The notes: generated by a model from the letters alone, not told the origin. Numbered from the stretch's first letter, positions 46,094 to 54,694 are shown. The stretch is DNA of 57,403 nt from Sphingomonadaceae bacterium (GCA_947472735.1 CANJBY010000012.1:1-57403), one strand, 5' to 3'. Numbers and translations: made by a program.

Positions 46094-47227
46094 TCAGTTG
46101 CCCGAGAGGTCGACGTTAACTTCGGCCGACATGCCGACGCGCAGTGGGTGAGCAGCCAGTTCGCGCGGATCGAGTTCGATCCGGACGGGTACGCGCTGCA
46201 CCACCTTGATCCAGTTGCCGGTGGCGTTCTGCGCCGGGAGCACCGCCATCGCTGCCCCGGTCCCGCCGGCAACGCCGGCCACCTTGCCATGATAGACAAC
46301 GCCCGACCCGTAAATGTCGGCGGTCACTTCGGCGGGCATCCCGACGACGACCCGGCGGAGCTGGCGTTCCTTGAAATTGGCGTCGACATAGACCTGGCCG
46401 ATCGGGACGATGGTCATGATCGGTACCCCTACGCTCAGGCGCTGGCCTACCTGGACTTTGCGCTGCGTGATCACCCCGTCGATCGGCGCACGGATCGTCG
46501 CATGATCCAGATCGAGCCGGGCTGAATCCACCCGCGCACGGGCCGCCATAACGGCGGGATCGGTATCTTCGGTCGAGCCACTGATCAGGGCGTTGTTGGC
46601 CGCAAGTTCGCCCTCGGCACCCGTCCGCGACGCCCGGGCTTGGGCGACGTTGCCCTGTGCCGTCGCGAGCGCGGCCCGAGAGGCGGCGAGCGCGCGCCGG
46701 GCCGCGGTCAGTTCCTCACCCGCGATCGCCCCGGTTCCGGCCAGCGCTTCACGATGCTGGAGGTCGCTGCGCGCCTTGTCGACATCGGCCTGCGCGGACA
46801 CCAGTTGCGCATCCGCCTGCAAGATGCCCGCCGCGCGCGAGGTCACCTGGGCCGAAAGTGCAGAACTGTTGGCCTTCGCCTGGCGGAAGCGACGCCGAGC
46901 GGCGGCCAGATCCGCTTCGGCCTGGGCGAGCGCTATGCGAGCCGTGGTCGGATCGAGTTCGACCAGCACCGTCCCTGCCTTGACAAACTGGGTCTCCTTT
47001 ACGTGAACCCTGATCGCAGATGCCGTATAGAGCGGCGTGACCTGGGCGGACTCGGCATTCACATAGGCGTTGTCGGTGCTGACGTGATTGCGGCCGAACA
47101 ACAGGTACCAGGCGATCCAGGCGGCCGCGCCAACGGCAACGGCTATGGCCAGGCGGCGCAACCACAGCTTGCGCTGGGCCAGCCGTGCATTACCCGCGGC
47201 CGCTTCGTCGGTAAGCCCATCACTCAT
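46094..47227 (-). CDS. HlyD/EmrA family periplasmic adaptor
   Basis: A 377-residue membrane fusion protein. A short cytoplasmic head is followed by one helix (about residues 24-43), then the adaptor body: FGRNHVSTDNAYVNAESAQVTP beta-barrel/lipoyl start, a long Ala-rich coiled coil (about 90-200), and DHATIRAPIDGVITQRKVQVGQRLSVGVP lipoyl return. It links the MFS pump to the outer-membrane channel. The ATG lies inside the end of the NodT gene (8-nt overlap), giving tight coupling. Confidence 0.92.
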   Translation of the reverse strand: MSDGLTDEAAAGNARLAQRKLWLRRLAIAVAVGAAAWIAWYLLFGRNHVSTDNAYVNAESAQVTPLYTASAIRVHVKETQFVKAGTVLVELDPTTARIALAQAEADLAAARRRFRQAKANSSALSAQVTSRAAGILQADAQLVSAQADVDKARSDLQHREALAGTGAIAGEELTAARRALAASRAALATAQGNVAQARASRTGAEGELAANNALISGSTEDTDPAVMAARARVDSARLDLDHATIRAPIDGVITQRKVQVGQRLSVGVPIMTIVPIGQVYVDANFKERQLRRVVVGMPAEVTADIYGSGVVYHGKVAGVAGGTGAAMAVLPAQNATGNWIKVVQRVPVRIELDPRELAAHPLRVGMSAEVNVDLSGN

Positions 47228-48677
47228 GCGGATTGTCCTCGGATTGGGTTGCGCGGGTATCGGCAAAGCCGCCGCCCAGTGCGCGAATCAGGATCATTTC
47301 GGCAGACGTCGTCGCTGCCTCGAACTCGTCGAGCACGAACCGCGCCTGGAGCATCCGTTCCTCGGCGGCGAGCACATCGAGATGACTTGCAAGGCCGGCT
47401 CCTTCGCGGCGCTTTACAAGTTCAACGGCGGCGGCTCCGGCATCATAAGCAGCCTTGGCCTCCACCAGCCGCTCGCCAGCCGTGCGTCGATCGACCCAGG
47501 CATAGGCGACTTGCTGATATGCAGTCAGAACGTTCTTGTCATAATCAGCGACTGCGGCATCGAAACCAGCCTGCTGTGCGCGGTAGCGTCCCTGCAGTGC
47601 GCCACCGTGGAACAGTGGCAAGCTGATTGCGGGGCCGACGCTGCCGTAAACGGAATCGCTTTCGAACAGATGAGACAGCCCCAGCGACTGGAACCCGATC
47701 AGGGCACCCAGACGGATCGCGGGATAGAAATCGGCCCGGGCCACCTTCACGCGGGCGGCGGCGGCCTGCATCCGCTCGCGCGCGACGATGATATCAGGGC
47801 GGTGTCCAATCAGGTTGGTAGTGATGTCCTGGGGCAAGCTGCGCGCTGCCGCCGGCGGCAAATGCGGGCGCGTGATGGCCAGGCCCCGGTCCGGCCCCGC
47901 GCCCATCAGCACGGCGAGTTGATGACGGCGCAGCAGGACCATGGCATCGGCCGCGGCAAGATCTGACCGCACCGACGCGCTGGCAGCCTCGGCGCTACGC
48001 AGGATCGCCGCATTGTCGATTCCCTGCGCCACCCGCCGGGCCACCAGATCCTGGCGCGACGTCTGGAGATCGAGCATCTGCTGGCGCGTGTCGCGCATCG
48101 CCATCTGGCGCGAGAGATCAACATAGGCCAGCGCGATGCTGCTGCCGACCATCAGCCGGACTTCCTGCGCCTCGACCGCGGCGGCATGGACTTCGCCCCG
48201 CGCAGCGGCGAGCGCAGCCCGGTTGCGGCCCCACAGGTCGAGATCGAAGCCCAGCGTTGCGCTTGCCTCTCCGTTGTCATTCCAGCCCTCGGGTACGAAC
48301 TGCTTCGGAAAACCGCCGTTGTAAGTGCGCTTCTCCAGGCTCGCACCGCCGCCGACATCGAGCGACGGCAGAGTCGCGCCGCGGGCTTCCTGCACCAGTG
48401 CCGCTGCCGCGCGGGTACGGGCGAGCGCAGCAGCAAGGTCAGGCGAATTGGCCAGACCTTCCTCGATAAGCAAGCCCAACTGCGGGTCGGCATAGCCGCG
48501 CCAGCTGGCCATCCGAGGCCATTCGCCTTCGGCGGTGCCGGGCAGACTTTGCGATGCGATTATGGATTCAGGAGCAATAGGCGCCGGCTGCGGCCCGGTA
48601 TCGGGCACGGCAGCGCAGCCCGTCAGCGCGATCAGTGCAGAGAGCGTGGCGACACGCGAAGGAAAGGTAGTGATCAT
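47220..48677 (-). CDS. NodT family outer-membrane efflux lipoprotein
   Basis: A 485-residue RND/MFS outer-membrane factor. Lipobox LTGC (Cys at about residue 21) anchors it to the outer membrane. Two OEP repeats are visible: SPDLAAALARTRAAAALVQEARGATLPSLD and HRPDIIVARERMQAAAARVKVARADFYPAI. Forms the trimeric channel for the EmrAB-like pump encoded downstream. First gene of the operon, starting next to palindrome 1 and divergent from tetR. Confidence 0.93.
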   Translation of the reverse strand: MITTFPSRVATLSALIALTGCAAVPDTGPQPAPIAPESIIASQSLPGTAEGEWPRMASWRGYADPQLGLLIEEGLANSPDLAAALARTRAAAALVQEARGATLPSLDVGGGASLEKRTYNGGFPKQFVPEGWNDNGEASATLGFDLDLWGRNRAALAAARGEVHAAAVEAQEVRLMVGSSIALAYVDLSRQMAMRDTRQQMLDLQTSRQDLVARRVAQGIDNAAILRSAEAASASVRSDLAAADAMVLLRRHQLAVLMGAGPDRGLAITRPHLPPAAARSLPQDITTNLIGHRPDIIVARERMQAAAARVKVARADFYPAIRLGALIGFQSLGLSHLFESDSVYGSVGPAISLPLFHGGALQGRYRAQQAGFDAAVADYDKNVLTAYQQVAYAWVDRRTAGERLVEAKAAYDAGAAAVELVKRREGAGLASHLDVLAAEERMLQARFVLDEFEAATTSAEMILIRALGGGFADTRATQSEDNPHE

Positions 48678-48685
48678 TACTTTTT

Positions 48686-48701
48686 CATACCGGCAAGTAT
48701 G
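48686..48701. promoter_or_regulatory. TetR operator copy 1, by the efflux operon start
   Basis: CATAC-CGGCAA-GTATG is an inverted repeat 8 nt upstream of the NodT start codon. It shares ATACCG-NN-NAGTA-N-GG with copy 2 at 48748, which supports a common regulator, most simply the adjacent TetR protein. Confidence 0.6.
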
Positions 48702-48747
48702 GTTTTGTGAATGCGGGCAGCCCCGCGACTTGTCAACCGAAAAATCA

Positions 48748-48764
48748 TACCGTAGAGTACGGTA
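48748..48764. promoter_or_regulatory. TetR operator copy 2, abutting the tetR start codon
   Basis: TACCGTA-GAG-TACGGTA is a perfect 7+3+7 palindrome whose last base immediately precedes the tetR ATG. Binding here would block tetR initiation. No ribosome site fits between it and the ATG. Confidence 0.65.
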
Positions 48765-49403
48765 ATGATCGTGGAGAGCACCGCCATCCCCCCACCCGGC
48801 CGTCGGGAAATGCGCCGCGCCAGCCGGCGCGAGGCGATCCTCGACGTCGCCCAGCGATCGTTTCTGGAAAGTGGCTATGCGGCCACGACGATGAACGCGA
48901 TCGCGGCGGAGCTGGGTGGTTCTAAAGGCACGCTATGGAGCTACTTTCCTTCGAAAGAGCTGCTTTTCGCCGCAGTGCTGGATCGCGCCACTGCCTCATT
49001 CCGGACCCAGGTCGCGGTCGTGCTCAATCCGGCCGATCCACCCGAACGTGCGATCAGGGGCTTCTGCCGCCGTTTCGTTGAGCGGATCTGCCGTCCCGAA
49101 TCGATCGCCCTTTACCGCTTGGTGATTGGCGAGTCGCAGCGCTTCCCTGAAGTCGGCCGAATCTTCTATGAGCGCGCTCCGGCCATCACCCGCAAGATTG
49201 TGGCAGACTATCTCGCCGGCGCGGCGGAGCGCGGCCAACTGAAGATTGAGGATGCGATGCTGGCCGCCGAACAGCTAACCCATATGTGCCTGGCTGGCAT
49301 GCATCAGCGTTTCATCCTTGGCCTGCTCGACAAGCCAAGCGCGGCGATGATCAAAGCCGAAGCCGATCGCGCCGCTGACCTGTTCCTGCGCGCTTACGGC
49401 TGA
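48765..49403 (+). CDS. TetR/AcrR family transcriptional regulator
   Basis: A 212-residue regulator. The helix-turn-helix spans about residues 21-65: REAILDVAQRSFLESGYAATTMNAIAAELGGSKGTLWSYFPSKELLFAAV. The C-terminal ligand domain (YRLVIGESQRFPEVGRIFYERAP) is AcrR C-terminal type. It is divergent from the efflux operon and probably represses it and itself through two similar palindromes. The ATG at 48765 has no ribosome site because a palindrome ends at 48764; a leaderless message or an internal ATG at 48810 are options. Confidence 0.9.
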   Translation: MIVESTAIPPPGRREMRRASRREAILDVAQRSFLESGYAATTMNAIAAELGGSKGTLWSYFPSKELLFAAVLDRATASFRTQVAVVLNPADPPERAIRGFCRRFVERICRPESIALYRLVIGESQRFPEVGRIFYERAPAITRKIVADYLAGAAERGQLKIEDAMLAAEQLTHMCLAGMHQRFILGLLDKPSAAMIKAEADRAADLFLRAYG

Positions 49404-49948
49404 ATCTTATCGGGATCCTGGTGCAGCCAGGCAGCGTGCTTGGGCGCAATCTTGGTGCGATCCCATTCTTCCAGCATCACGGGAGCCAGCTCGCGCAGTT
49501 CGGCAAACTGTTCCGGCGTCCCGATGTTGCACGCCAGTTCGAGCCGGTGGCCGTTGGGATCGAAGAAGTAGATCGAGCGGAACACACCGTGATAAGTCGG
49601 TCCGAGCACGTCGACGCCGTTGGCCTCCAGGTGGGCCTTGGCCGTCATCAGCGCATCGAAATCCTCGACCTGGAAGGCAATGTGCTGCACCCATTCCGGG
49701 GTATTCCGGTCACGGTCCATTGCGGGTTGCCGGGGCAGCTCGAAGAAGGCGAGGATGTTACCGCCACCGCAGTCCAGGAACACGTGCATATAGGGGTCGA
49801 ACGCCCCGGTCGAAGGCACGTGATCTTCGGCAAAGGCCGTGATGTAGGCCGTGCCGAGCATGGTTTCGTACCATTCGACAGTTTCCTTGGCGTCGCGGCA
49901 GCGATAGGCGACGTGGTGAATGCGCTTGAGCGTGGGAACGGTAGTCAT
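49394..49948 (-). CDS. VOC (glyoxalase/extradiol dioxygenase) superfamily protein
   Basis: A 184-residue protein with one vicinal-oxygen-chelate module pair. KRIHHVAYRCRDAKETVEWYETMLG gives the first His ligand, VQHIAFQVEDFDALMTAK the second His, and FDPNGHRLELACN the Glu ligand. It could be an isomerase, lactoylglutathione-lyase-like or dioxygenase enzyme. It is translationally coupled to hppD (TGATG) and so probably acts in the same aromatic pathway. Its 3' end overlaps the convergent tetR by 10 nt. Confidence 0.85.
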   Translation of the reverse strand: MTTVPTLKRIHHVAYRCRDAKETVEWYETMLGTAYITAFAEDHVPSTGAFDPYMHVFLDCGGGNILAFFELPRQPAMDRDRNTPEWVQHIAFQVEDFDALMTAKAHLEANGVDVLGPTYHGVFRSIYFFDPNGHRLELACNIGTPEQFAELRELAPVMLEEWDRTKIAPKHAAWLHQDPDKIQP

Positions 49949-51033
49949 CAGGCGGTCTCCTGCCCGGAAAGCACGCCCCGGCGCAACTGGTCACGTTCCA
50001 TCGACTTGAACAGCGCGGTAAAATTACCTTCGCCAAAGCCTTCGTCGCGCTTGCGCTGGATGAACTCGAAAAACACCGGGCCAATCATCGTTTCGGAAAA
50101 GATCTGCAGCAGCAGCCGGGGATCGCCTTCCTCGGTCGAACCGTCAAGCAGGATTCCCCGCTTTTTCAGCACCTCAACCGGCTCGCCGTGCCCGGGCAAC
50201 CGTTCGTCCAACATCTCGTAATAGGTATCGGGTGGCGGCGACATGAACGGCGCACCAAGCCCCTTGAGGGCATCCCAGCAGGCGATGAGATCGTCGCAGG
50301 CAAACGCGATGTGCTGGATCCCCTCGCCGTTGTACTGGCGCAGGAATTCCTCGATCTGGCCGCCGCCGGACTTTGCTTCTTCGTTCAGAGGAATGCGGAT
50401 CTTGCCGTCAGGCGCGGTCATTGCCCGACTGGTCAGGCCGGTATATTCGCCCTTGATGTCGAAATAGCGGATTTCGCGAAAGCCGAAGACGCGCTCATAG
50501 AAGCGCGCCCAGTGGTCCATCCGACCGCCGTAAACGTTGTGTGTGAGGTGGTCGATCGTATGGAAGCCCGCCCCGACCGGATGACGGTCGACACCCTGCT
50601 CGTAGACGAAGTCGATGTCGTAGATCGACAAGTCATCGCCATAGCGGTCGATTAGATAAATGATGGAGCCACCAATGCCGCGAATCGCCGGCAGGCGCAG
50701 TTCCATCGGTCCGGTGCGCACTTCGACCGGCTCCGCCCCGCGCTCGATCGCTTCGGCATAGGCTTCTGCCGCATCGCGCACGCGCCAGCCCATCCCACAG
50801 GCCGAGGCGCCATGCTCTGCGGCAAACCAGGCCGCCGGGCTGCGCGGCTCATGGTTGGCGATCAGGTTGATCCCACCCTGCCGCCACAGCTGGACGTTCT
50901 TCGACCGGTGCCGCGCAATGCGGGTGAAGCCCAGCGCTGCGAAAACCGGATCGAGCACGCCCGGCTCCGGCGCGCAGAATTCGATGAACTCGAACCCGTC
51001 GAGGCCGAGGGGATTTTCAAACAGATCGGGCAT
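49948..51033 (-). CDS. hppD: 4-hydroxyphenylpyruvate dioxygenase
   Basis: Non-heme iron enzyme converting 4-hydroxyphenylpyruvate to homogentisate in tyrosine breakdown. The 361-residue product has the expected two VOC domains. Iron ligands are the His in [10 protein letters not shown] (about 158-167), the His in [11 protein letters not shown], and the Glu in [13 protein letters not shown]. The C-terminal [24 protein letters not shown] is the gating helix. No homogentisate dioxygenase, isomerase or hydrolase gene is in the window, so the rest of the pathway must lie elsewhere. Confidence 0.93.
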   Translation of the reverse strand: MPDLFENPLGLDGFEFIEFCAPEPGVLDPVFAALGFTRIARHRSKNVQLWRQGGINLIANHEPRSPAAWFAAEHGASACGMGWRVRDAAEAYAEAIERGAEPVEVRTGPMELRLPAIRGIGGSIIYLIDRYGDDLSIYDIDFVYEQGVDRHPVGAGFHTIDHLTHNVYGGRMDHWARFYERVFGFREIRYFDIKGEYTGLTSRAMTAPDGKIRIPLNEEAKSGGGQIEEFLRQYNGEGIQHIAFACDDLIACWDALKGLGAPFMSPPPDTYYEMLDERLPGHGEPVEVLKKRGILLDGSTEEGDPRLLLQIFSETMIGPVFFEFIQRKRDEGFGEGNFTALFKSMERDQLRRGVLSGQETA

Positions 51034-51047
51034 GTCGGGGACTCTTG

Positions 51048-51067
51048 ATAGTTACAGAGGAAACTAT
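51048..51067. promoter_or_regulatory. inverted repeat upstream of hppD
   Basis: ATAGTT and AACTAT flank an 8-nt spacer, 14 nt before the hppD start. It also offers a TATAGT -10-like string on the minus strand. Candidate regulator site or promoter part. Confidence 0.35.
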
Positions 51068-51215
51068 ATCCTCTCAGGCCCGGCAACGTCAATCGCGCTT
51101 GATGCCACCCGTTGAAGAAAAACCATTCTCAAGGTGCCGATTGCGTTGCTATGCTGGTCGCGAAAAGTCTGGGCGGGGCGATCGCGCTGCGCCACAACCG
51201 GGAGAATACGACGTG

Positions 51216-51671
51216 ATGAAGACCAGATTCCGCCTTGTCGCGGGCTTGGCCCTGGCGGCCTTCGGTAGCGCCGCCCTGTTTGCCGCTCCGGCCGATACCA
51301 TCACTGCGCGCCAGGCCAATTTCAAGGCGATGGGCCGGGCCATGAAGGGCATCATGGATGAAATGAAAAACCCCGCGCCGAACATGGCGGTGATCCAGGC
51401 CAGCGCGAACACCCTCGCCGCATCCGCACCGCGCATCGCCGGGGGTTTTCCCCGCGGCACGGGTCCGGAAGCTGGCGTGAAGACCCAGGCCTTGCCCGCA
51501 ATCTGGGCTCGCAATCCTGAATTTCGCCGCTCTGCCGCCGCTACCGTAGTGGCGACCCGCGCTCTGCAGGTAGCCGCCCGCAGCGGCGACATCAACCGCG
51601 TGCGCGCTGCATTCGGTGCGACTGGCGGCAGCTGCAAGGGCTGCCACGACAACTTCCGCCTCAAGGAGTGA
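51216..51671 (+). CDS. cytochrome c'-type class II cytochrome
   Basis: A 151-residue periplasmic c-type cytochrome. The signal peptide ends near ALFAAPA (residue 25). A four-helix bundle follows (TITARQANFKAMGRAMKGIMDEM at the start), and the heme attachment motif CKGCH sits close to the C-terminus with HDNFRLKE after it, as in the cytochrome c' family. Such proteins bind NO or shuttle electrons. The ATG at 51216 is in frame with a GTG at 51213 that is better spaced from GGGAG. It is followed immediately by a cytochrome b561 gene. Confidence 0.88.
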   Translation: MKTRFRLVAGLALAAFGSAALFAAPADTITARQANFKAMGRAMKGIMDEMKNPAPNMAVIQASANTLAASAPRIAGGFPRGTGPEAGVKTQALPAIWARNPEFRRSAAATVVATRALQVAARSGDINRVRAAFGATGGSCKGCHDNFRLKE

Positions 51672-51675
51672 CCGG

Positions 51676-52323
51676 TTGACCACCATCCGCCTCTGGGATC
51701 TGTCGGTCCGCCTGATTCACTGGTCGTTCGTGCTGCTCCTCCCCGCCCTGTGGTGGACCGGCGAGGAAGGCGATCTCGAACGGCACAAGACCGTCGGACT
51801 GGTGATGCTCGGGCTCGTCGCGTTTCGCATCCTGTGGGGCCTGGTGGGCAGCGCCACCGCGCGCTTCGGCTCGTTCGTGCGTGGACCCGGGGCGGTCCTG
51901 GCCTATTTGCGGGGCGAAGCGGCACAGCCCGGCCATAACCCGATCGGGGGCCTGAGCGTGGTCCTCATGCTCCTGCTGCTGGCGGGACAAGCCGGGTTCG
52001 GCCTGTTCGCGCAAGATGTCGATGGGATGGAGTCCGGACCGCTGTCCTACCTCGTTTCCTATGAGCAGGCCGATGCCGCGCGCGAATGGCACCACCTGGG
52101 CTTCGATCTGATCCTGATCGTGGTGGGGCTGCACATCGCTGCCATCCTGTTCTACCGCTTCGTGAAGCGAGACAATCTGATGACCCCAATGATCACGGGC
52201 CGGCGCAGCTATGACACGGCCGTGCAGGAACCCCGGATGGCACCCGCCTGGCTGGCCGCGGCCTGCGCGATCGCAGCAGCTGCATTTGCCTGGTGGATAG
52301 CGAAGGGCGCTCCCCTGCCCTAG
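51676..52323 (+). CDS. cytochrome b561-type membrane protein
   Basis: A 215-residue integral membrane di-heme b cytochrome. WDLSVRLIHWSFVLLLPALW (first helix with heme His), ERHKTVGLVMLGLVAFRILWG, and REWHHLGFDLILIVVGLHIAAILFYRF carry the conserved His ligands. It starts at a TTG at 51676 with AAGGAG 8 nt before, a convincing site, 4 nt after the cytochrome c' stop. The pair likely forms an electron conduit between the quinone pool and the periplasmic cytochrome. Confidence 0.88.
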   Translation: MTTIRLWDLSVRLIHWSFVLLLPALWWTGEEGDLERHKTVGLVMLGLVAFRILWGLVGSATARFGSFVRGPGAVLAYLRGEAAQPGHNPIGGLSVVLMLLLLAGQAGFGLFAQDVDGMESGPLSYLVSYEQADAAREWHHLGFDLILIVVGLHIAAILFYRFVKRDNLMTPMITGRRSYDTAVQEPRMAPAWLAAACAIAAAAFAWWIAKGAPLP

Positions 52324-53093
52324 AGCGAGAGTGCCGCAGCCATGGCTTCGCGCGCGGCGGCAGCGATCGTCTTGCGGTTCGCCAGTGCGGCGCCTTCGAG
52401 CGGCGGCAGGAAACGGACGGTCAGCACGACAGGACGACTGCGGGCCAGAATGCGCAGGAAGTTGTGCAACCCGTGCTCCTCGCCCACCCACGCAATCGCT
52501 GCGGCTTGCGGACCATAATCGAGCAGGACCGGCTGCACCGCGATTCCCGCCGGCAACGGGTCCAGCGCCGAAAGCAGCGACGATTTGAACGGTAACAGTC
52601 CAGTACCGTCACTGGTCGTGCCTTCAGGAAAGACGGTGAGCGCGCCGGTATCGCGGATCGCAGCCCGAACGGCCGCGACCTGGCGCTGAATGCTGAAGCG
52701 ATCATGCCGCGCAACGAACACCGTATCGTTCATCGCGCACAGCCACTTGAGCAACGGGGTTGAGGCCAGGCCATCGTGTCCAACGAAGGCGCTTCCGGTC
52801 GCGGCGGAGATTGCCGGAATGTCTATCCAGCTGACGTGGTTGGCCAGCAGGAAGGCACCACGGCTGACCCGTTTGCCTTGAACCCGCACATCCACCCCGG
52901 CGATCCATCCGATCCCGCCCAGGAACAAGCGGGGCACCGGATTGTGTCGCACAAAGATGCGGGCAAGATAGAACAGCGGCACGCAGCCGAGCAGCAGCGC
53001 GAGCATGGCTGAGATGCGGATGGCGATGCGGAGCTTGCCACCAAGTGGAAGTCGAAGGGGCCGAGCCGGCTCTGGTGCCAGCGCCTGGGCCAT
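52320..53093 (-). CDS. plsC: 1-acyl-sn-glycerol-3-phosphate acyltransferase
   Basis: A 257-residue membrane acyltransferase making phosphatidic acid. N-terminal hydrophobic helix at about 28-48. Acyltransferase motifs: block 1 NHVSWIDIPAI (H-x4-D), block 3 VFPEGTTSDG, and the later ILLDYG-like VQPVLLDYG. The ATG overlaps the fur stop (TGATG), a linkage of fur and plsC seen in sphingomonads. The stop overlaps the convergent cytochrome b561 stop by 4 nt. Confidence 0.9.
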   Translation of the reverse strand: MAQALAPEPARPLRLPLGGKLRIAIRISAMLALLLGCVPLFYLARIFVRHNPVPRLFLGGIGWIAGVDVRVQGKRVSRGAFLLANHVSWIDIPAISAATGSAFVGHDGLASTPLLKWLCAMNDTVFVARHDRFSIQRQVAAVRAAIRDTGALTVFPEGTTSDGTGLLPFKSSLLSALDPLPAGIAVQPVLLDYGPQAAAIAWVGEEHGLHNFLRILARSRPVVLTVRFLPPLEGAALANRKTIAAAAREAMAAALSL

Positions 53094-53518
53094 CAGCTTT
53101 TTTCGCGATCCAGCTTTACGCCGAACAGTTCCATGCGGTGGTCGACCAGACGATAGCCCAGCCGTTCTGCGATCTGGCGCTGCAGCACTTCGAGTTCGGG
53201 ATCGACAAATTCGACGACCTTGCCGCTTTCGACATCAATCATGTGGTCGTGATGGGCTTCTGGAGCAGCTTCGTAGCGGGCGCGCCCATCTCCGAAATCA
53301 TGCCGATCGAGAATTCCCGCTTCTTCGAACAGCCGCACCGTGCGGTAAACCGTGGCAATGGAAATGCCCGGGTCGATCGCCGATGCCCGTTCATAGAGCT
53401 TGTCCACATCGGGATGATCATCGCTGTCGGACAGGACGCGCGCAATCACGCGGCGCTGCTCGGTGATCCGCAGTCCGCGTTCGGCACATAGGGCTTCGAT
53501 ATCGATGCGTTGTGGCAC
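53093..53518 (-). CDS. fur: ferric uptake regulator
   Basis: A 141-residue Fur-family repressor. The winged helix is at about residues 10-85 (AERGLRITEQRRVIARVL, GISIATVYRTVRLFEEAG), followed by the dimerisation domain with APEAHHDHMIDVESGKVVEF, whose His-rich loop binds metal. There is no C-terminal CxxC zinc pair, as in other alphaproteobacterial members. The start is a GTG at 53518, giving the usual N-terminus PQRIDIEALC. A terminator of the upstream mucR gene overlaps its leader. Confidence 0.9.
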   Translation of the reverse strand: MPQRIDIEALCAERGLRITEQRRVIARVLSDSDDHPDVDKLYERASAIDPGISIATVYRTVRLFEEAGILDRHDFGDGRARYEAAPEAHHDHMIDVESGKVVEFVDPELEVLQRQIAERLGYRLVDHRMELFGVKLDREKS

Positions 53519-53541
53519 GCAGTTATCCGCAAATAGAGAAA

Positions 53542-53568
53542 GCCGGGCCGATATTAGACCGGCCCGGC
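53542..53568 (-). terminator. mucR terminator hairpin
   Basis: GCCGGGCCG (53542-53550) pairs with CGGCCCGGC (53560-53568). On the minus strand it is followed by TTTCTCTATTT, and lies 23 nt past the mucR stop, inside the fur leader. Confidence 0.7.
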
Positions 53569-53590
53569 CATTCTGCAACAGCTATGGCAA

Positions 53591-54031
53591 TCAAGCCTTG
53601 GGCTTGCGACCGCGCTTGGCGTTCGGCTTGCGGCCCAGGCCAATCTTCTTGGCAAGGTCGCGGCGCTTTTCCGCGTAGTCCGGTGCAACCAGCGGGTGGT
53701 CCGATGCGAGGTTCCACCGGGCGCGGTAGCCCTCGGGGCTGAGGCCGTGGTGAGTCATCAAGTGACGCTTGAGCATCTTGAGTTCCATGCCGCAGTCCAG
53801 GCAGACGACGTGGGCCGGCTTCACGGAAGAACGGATCGACACGGCCGGTTTAAGCGGCGCCGCTTCCGGCGCTGGAGCTGCCTCGCCAAGTCCTGACAGC
53901 GCGCCGTAAACGCTGCTGATCAGCCGCGTAACATCCTCGACCGTAACGCTGTTGTTGCTGACATGCGCTGCGACGATGTCCGAAGTCAGCGTGATCAGGG
54001 TTTCCTTCATGTCGTGACCGACGTTGTCCAT
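53591..54031 (-). CDS. mucR: MucR/Ros family zinc-finger transcriptional regulator
   Basis: A 146-residue regulator of the MucR/Ros type. N-terminal LITLTSDIVAAHVSNNSVTVEDVTRLI is the oligomerisation segment; the zinc finger is CLDCGMELKMLKRHLMTHH (about 86-104); and YRARWNLASDHPLVAPDYAEKRRDLAKKIGLGRK is the DNA-contact region, ending in a basic tail. Alphaproteobacterial MucR proteins act as histone-like silencers of surface polysaccharide, motility and cell-cycle genes at AT-rich sites. Upstream about 200 bp with no other gene, probably its own regulated promoter. Confidence 0.93.
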   Translation of the reverse strand: MDNVGHDMKETLITLTSDIVAAHVSNNSVTVEDVTRLISSVYGALSGLGEAAPAPEAAPLKPAVSIRSSVKPAHVVCLDCGMELKMLKRHLMTHHGLSPEGYRARWNLASDHPLVAPDYAEKRRDLAKKIGLGRKPNAKRGRKPKA

Positions 54032-54120
54032 TTTGAGCTACCTTTTACCGTTTTTGTTCTGGTGAGTGCGTTTTGCGACCATCACCCGCAGATGCCTCCC
54101 GCCCTATGGTGCTGACGGAG

Positions 54121-54141
54121 ATTCATCCATTTTGGGTGAAT
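54121..54141. promoter_or_regulatory. inverted repeat in the mucR promoter region
   Basis: ATTCATCC and GGGTGAAT pair at seven of eight positions across a 5-nt A/T loop, about 90 nt upstream of the mucR start. Many MucR genes are self-regulated at T-rich sites; this link is inference. Confidence 0.3.
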
Positions 54142-54229
54142 TTTCTACGAATAGACCAGGAAGCGCACCTCTGTCCAGAACTTAAGTGCAGATTTCTACA
54201 ATAGCCACCCGCTATTCTTCCAGCAAGTA

Positions 54230-54694
54230 TTAGAACGTGCAAGAGAATGTAATGGCATCAATCCTATCGCCGCTTGCCGCGCGGTAGTATTTCGTGCGCC
54301 GGCCGATCGGGGCGAATCCTGCGGCGAGGTAGATGCGCTCTGCGGGATTGCCATCGCGCATCTCGAGCAGAAGCCGGTGAGCGCCGCGCTCGCGTGCGGT
54401 TTGCTTGACCTGGTCCAGCAAGTATTTGCCAAGTCCCGAGTGCCTATGTTCCGGCAGCACCGCCAACAGCAGCAACTCTTCTTCTTCGAAGCCGTGGCGG
54501 CTAAGCGCAAAACCGGCAGCCGGCTCGTCCGCGGCAGGAGGACGGGCGTCCTGCGCGCAAAGCAGCAGGTGGCAGTTACCCATCAGCATCGCATCCTCGA
54601 CCTGCCGCCGGCTCCAGGCCTCGCCCCAAGCGGGCTCAAACGCACGCTCCATCACCCCCATGACCCGGTCGATGTCGTCCACGGGCGCGTTCAC
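54230..54694 (-). CDS. rimI: ribosomal protein S18-alanine N-acetyltransferase
   Basis: A 154-residue GNAT acetyltransferase. Motif A for acetyl-CoA is AVLPEHRHSGLGKYLLDQ (about 77-94), followed by LLLEMRDGNPAERIYLAAGFAPIGRRTKYY, the RimI-typical C-terminus. It starts at a GTG overlapping the tsaB stop (GTGA), the tsaB-rimI linkage being widely conserved. By family it acetylates the N-terminal alanine of S18. Confidence 0.88.
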   Translation of the reverse strand: MNAPVDDIDRVMGVMERAFEPAWGEAWSRRQVEDAMLMGNCHLLLCAQDARPPAADEPAAGFALSRHGFEEEELLLLAVLPEHRHSGLGKYLLDQVKQTARERGAHRLLLEMRDGNPAERIYLAAGFAPIGRRTKYYRAASGDRIDAITFSCTF

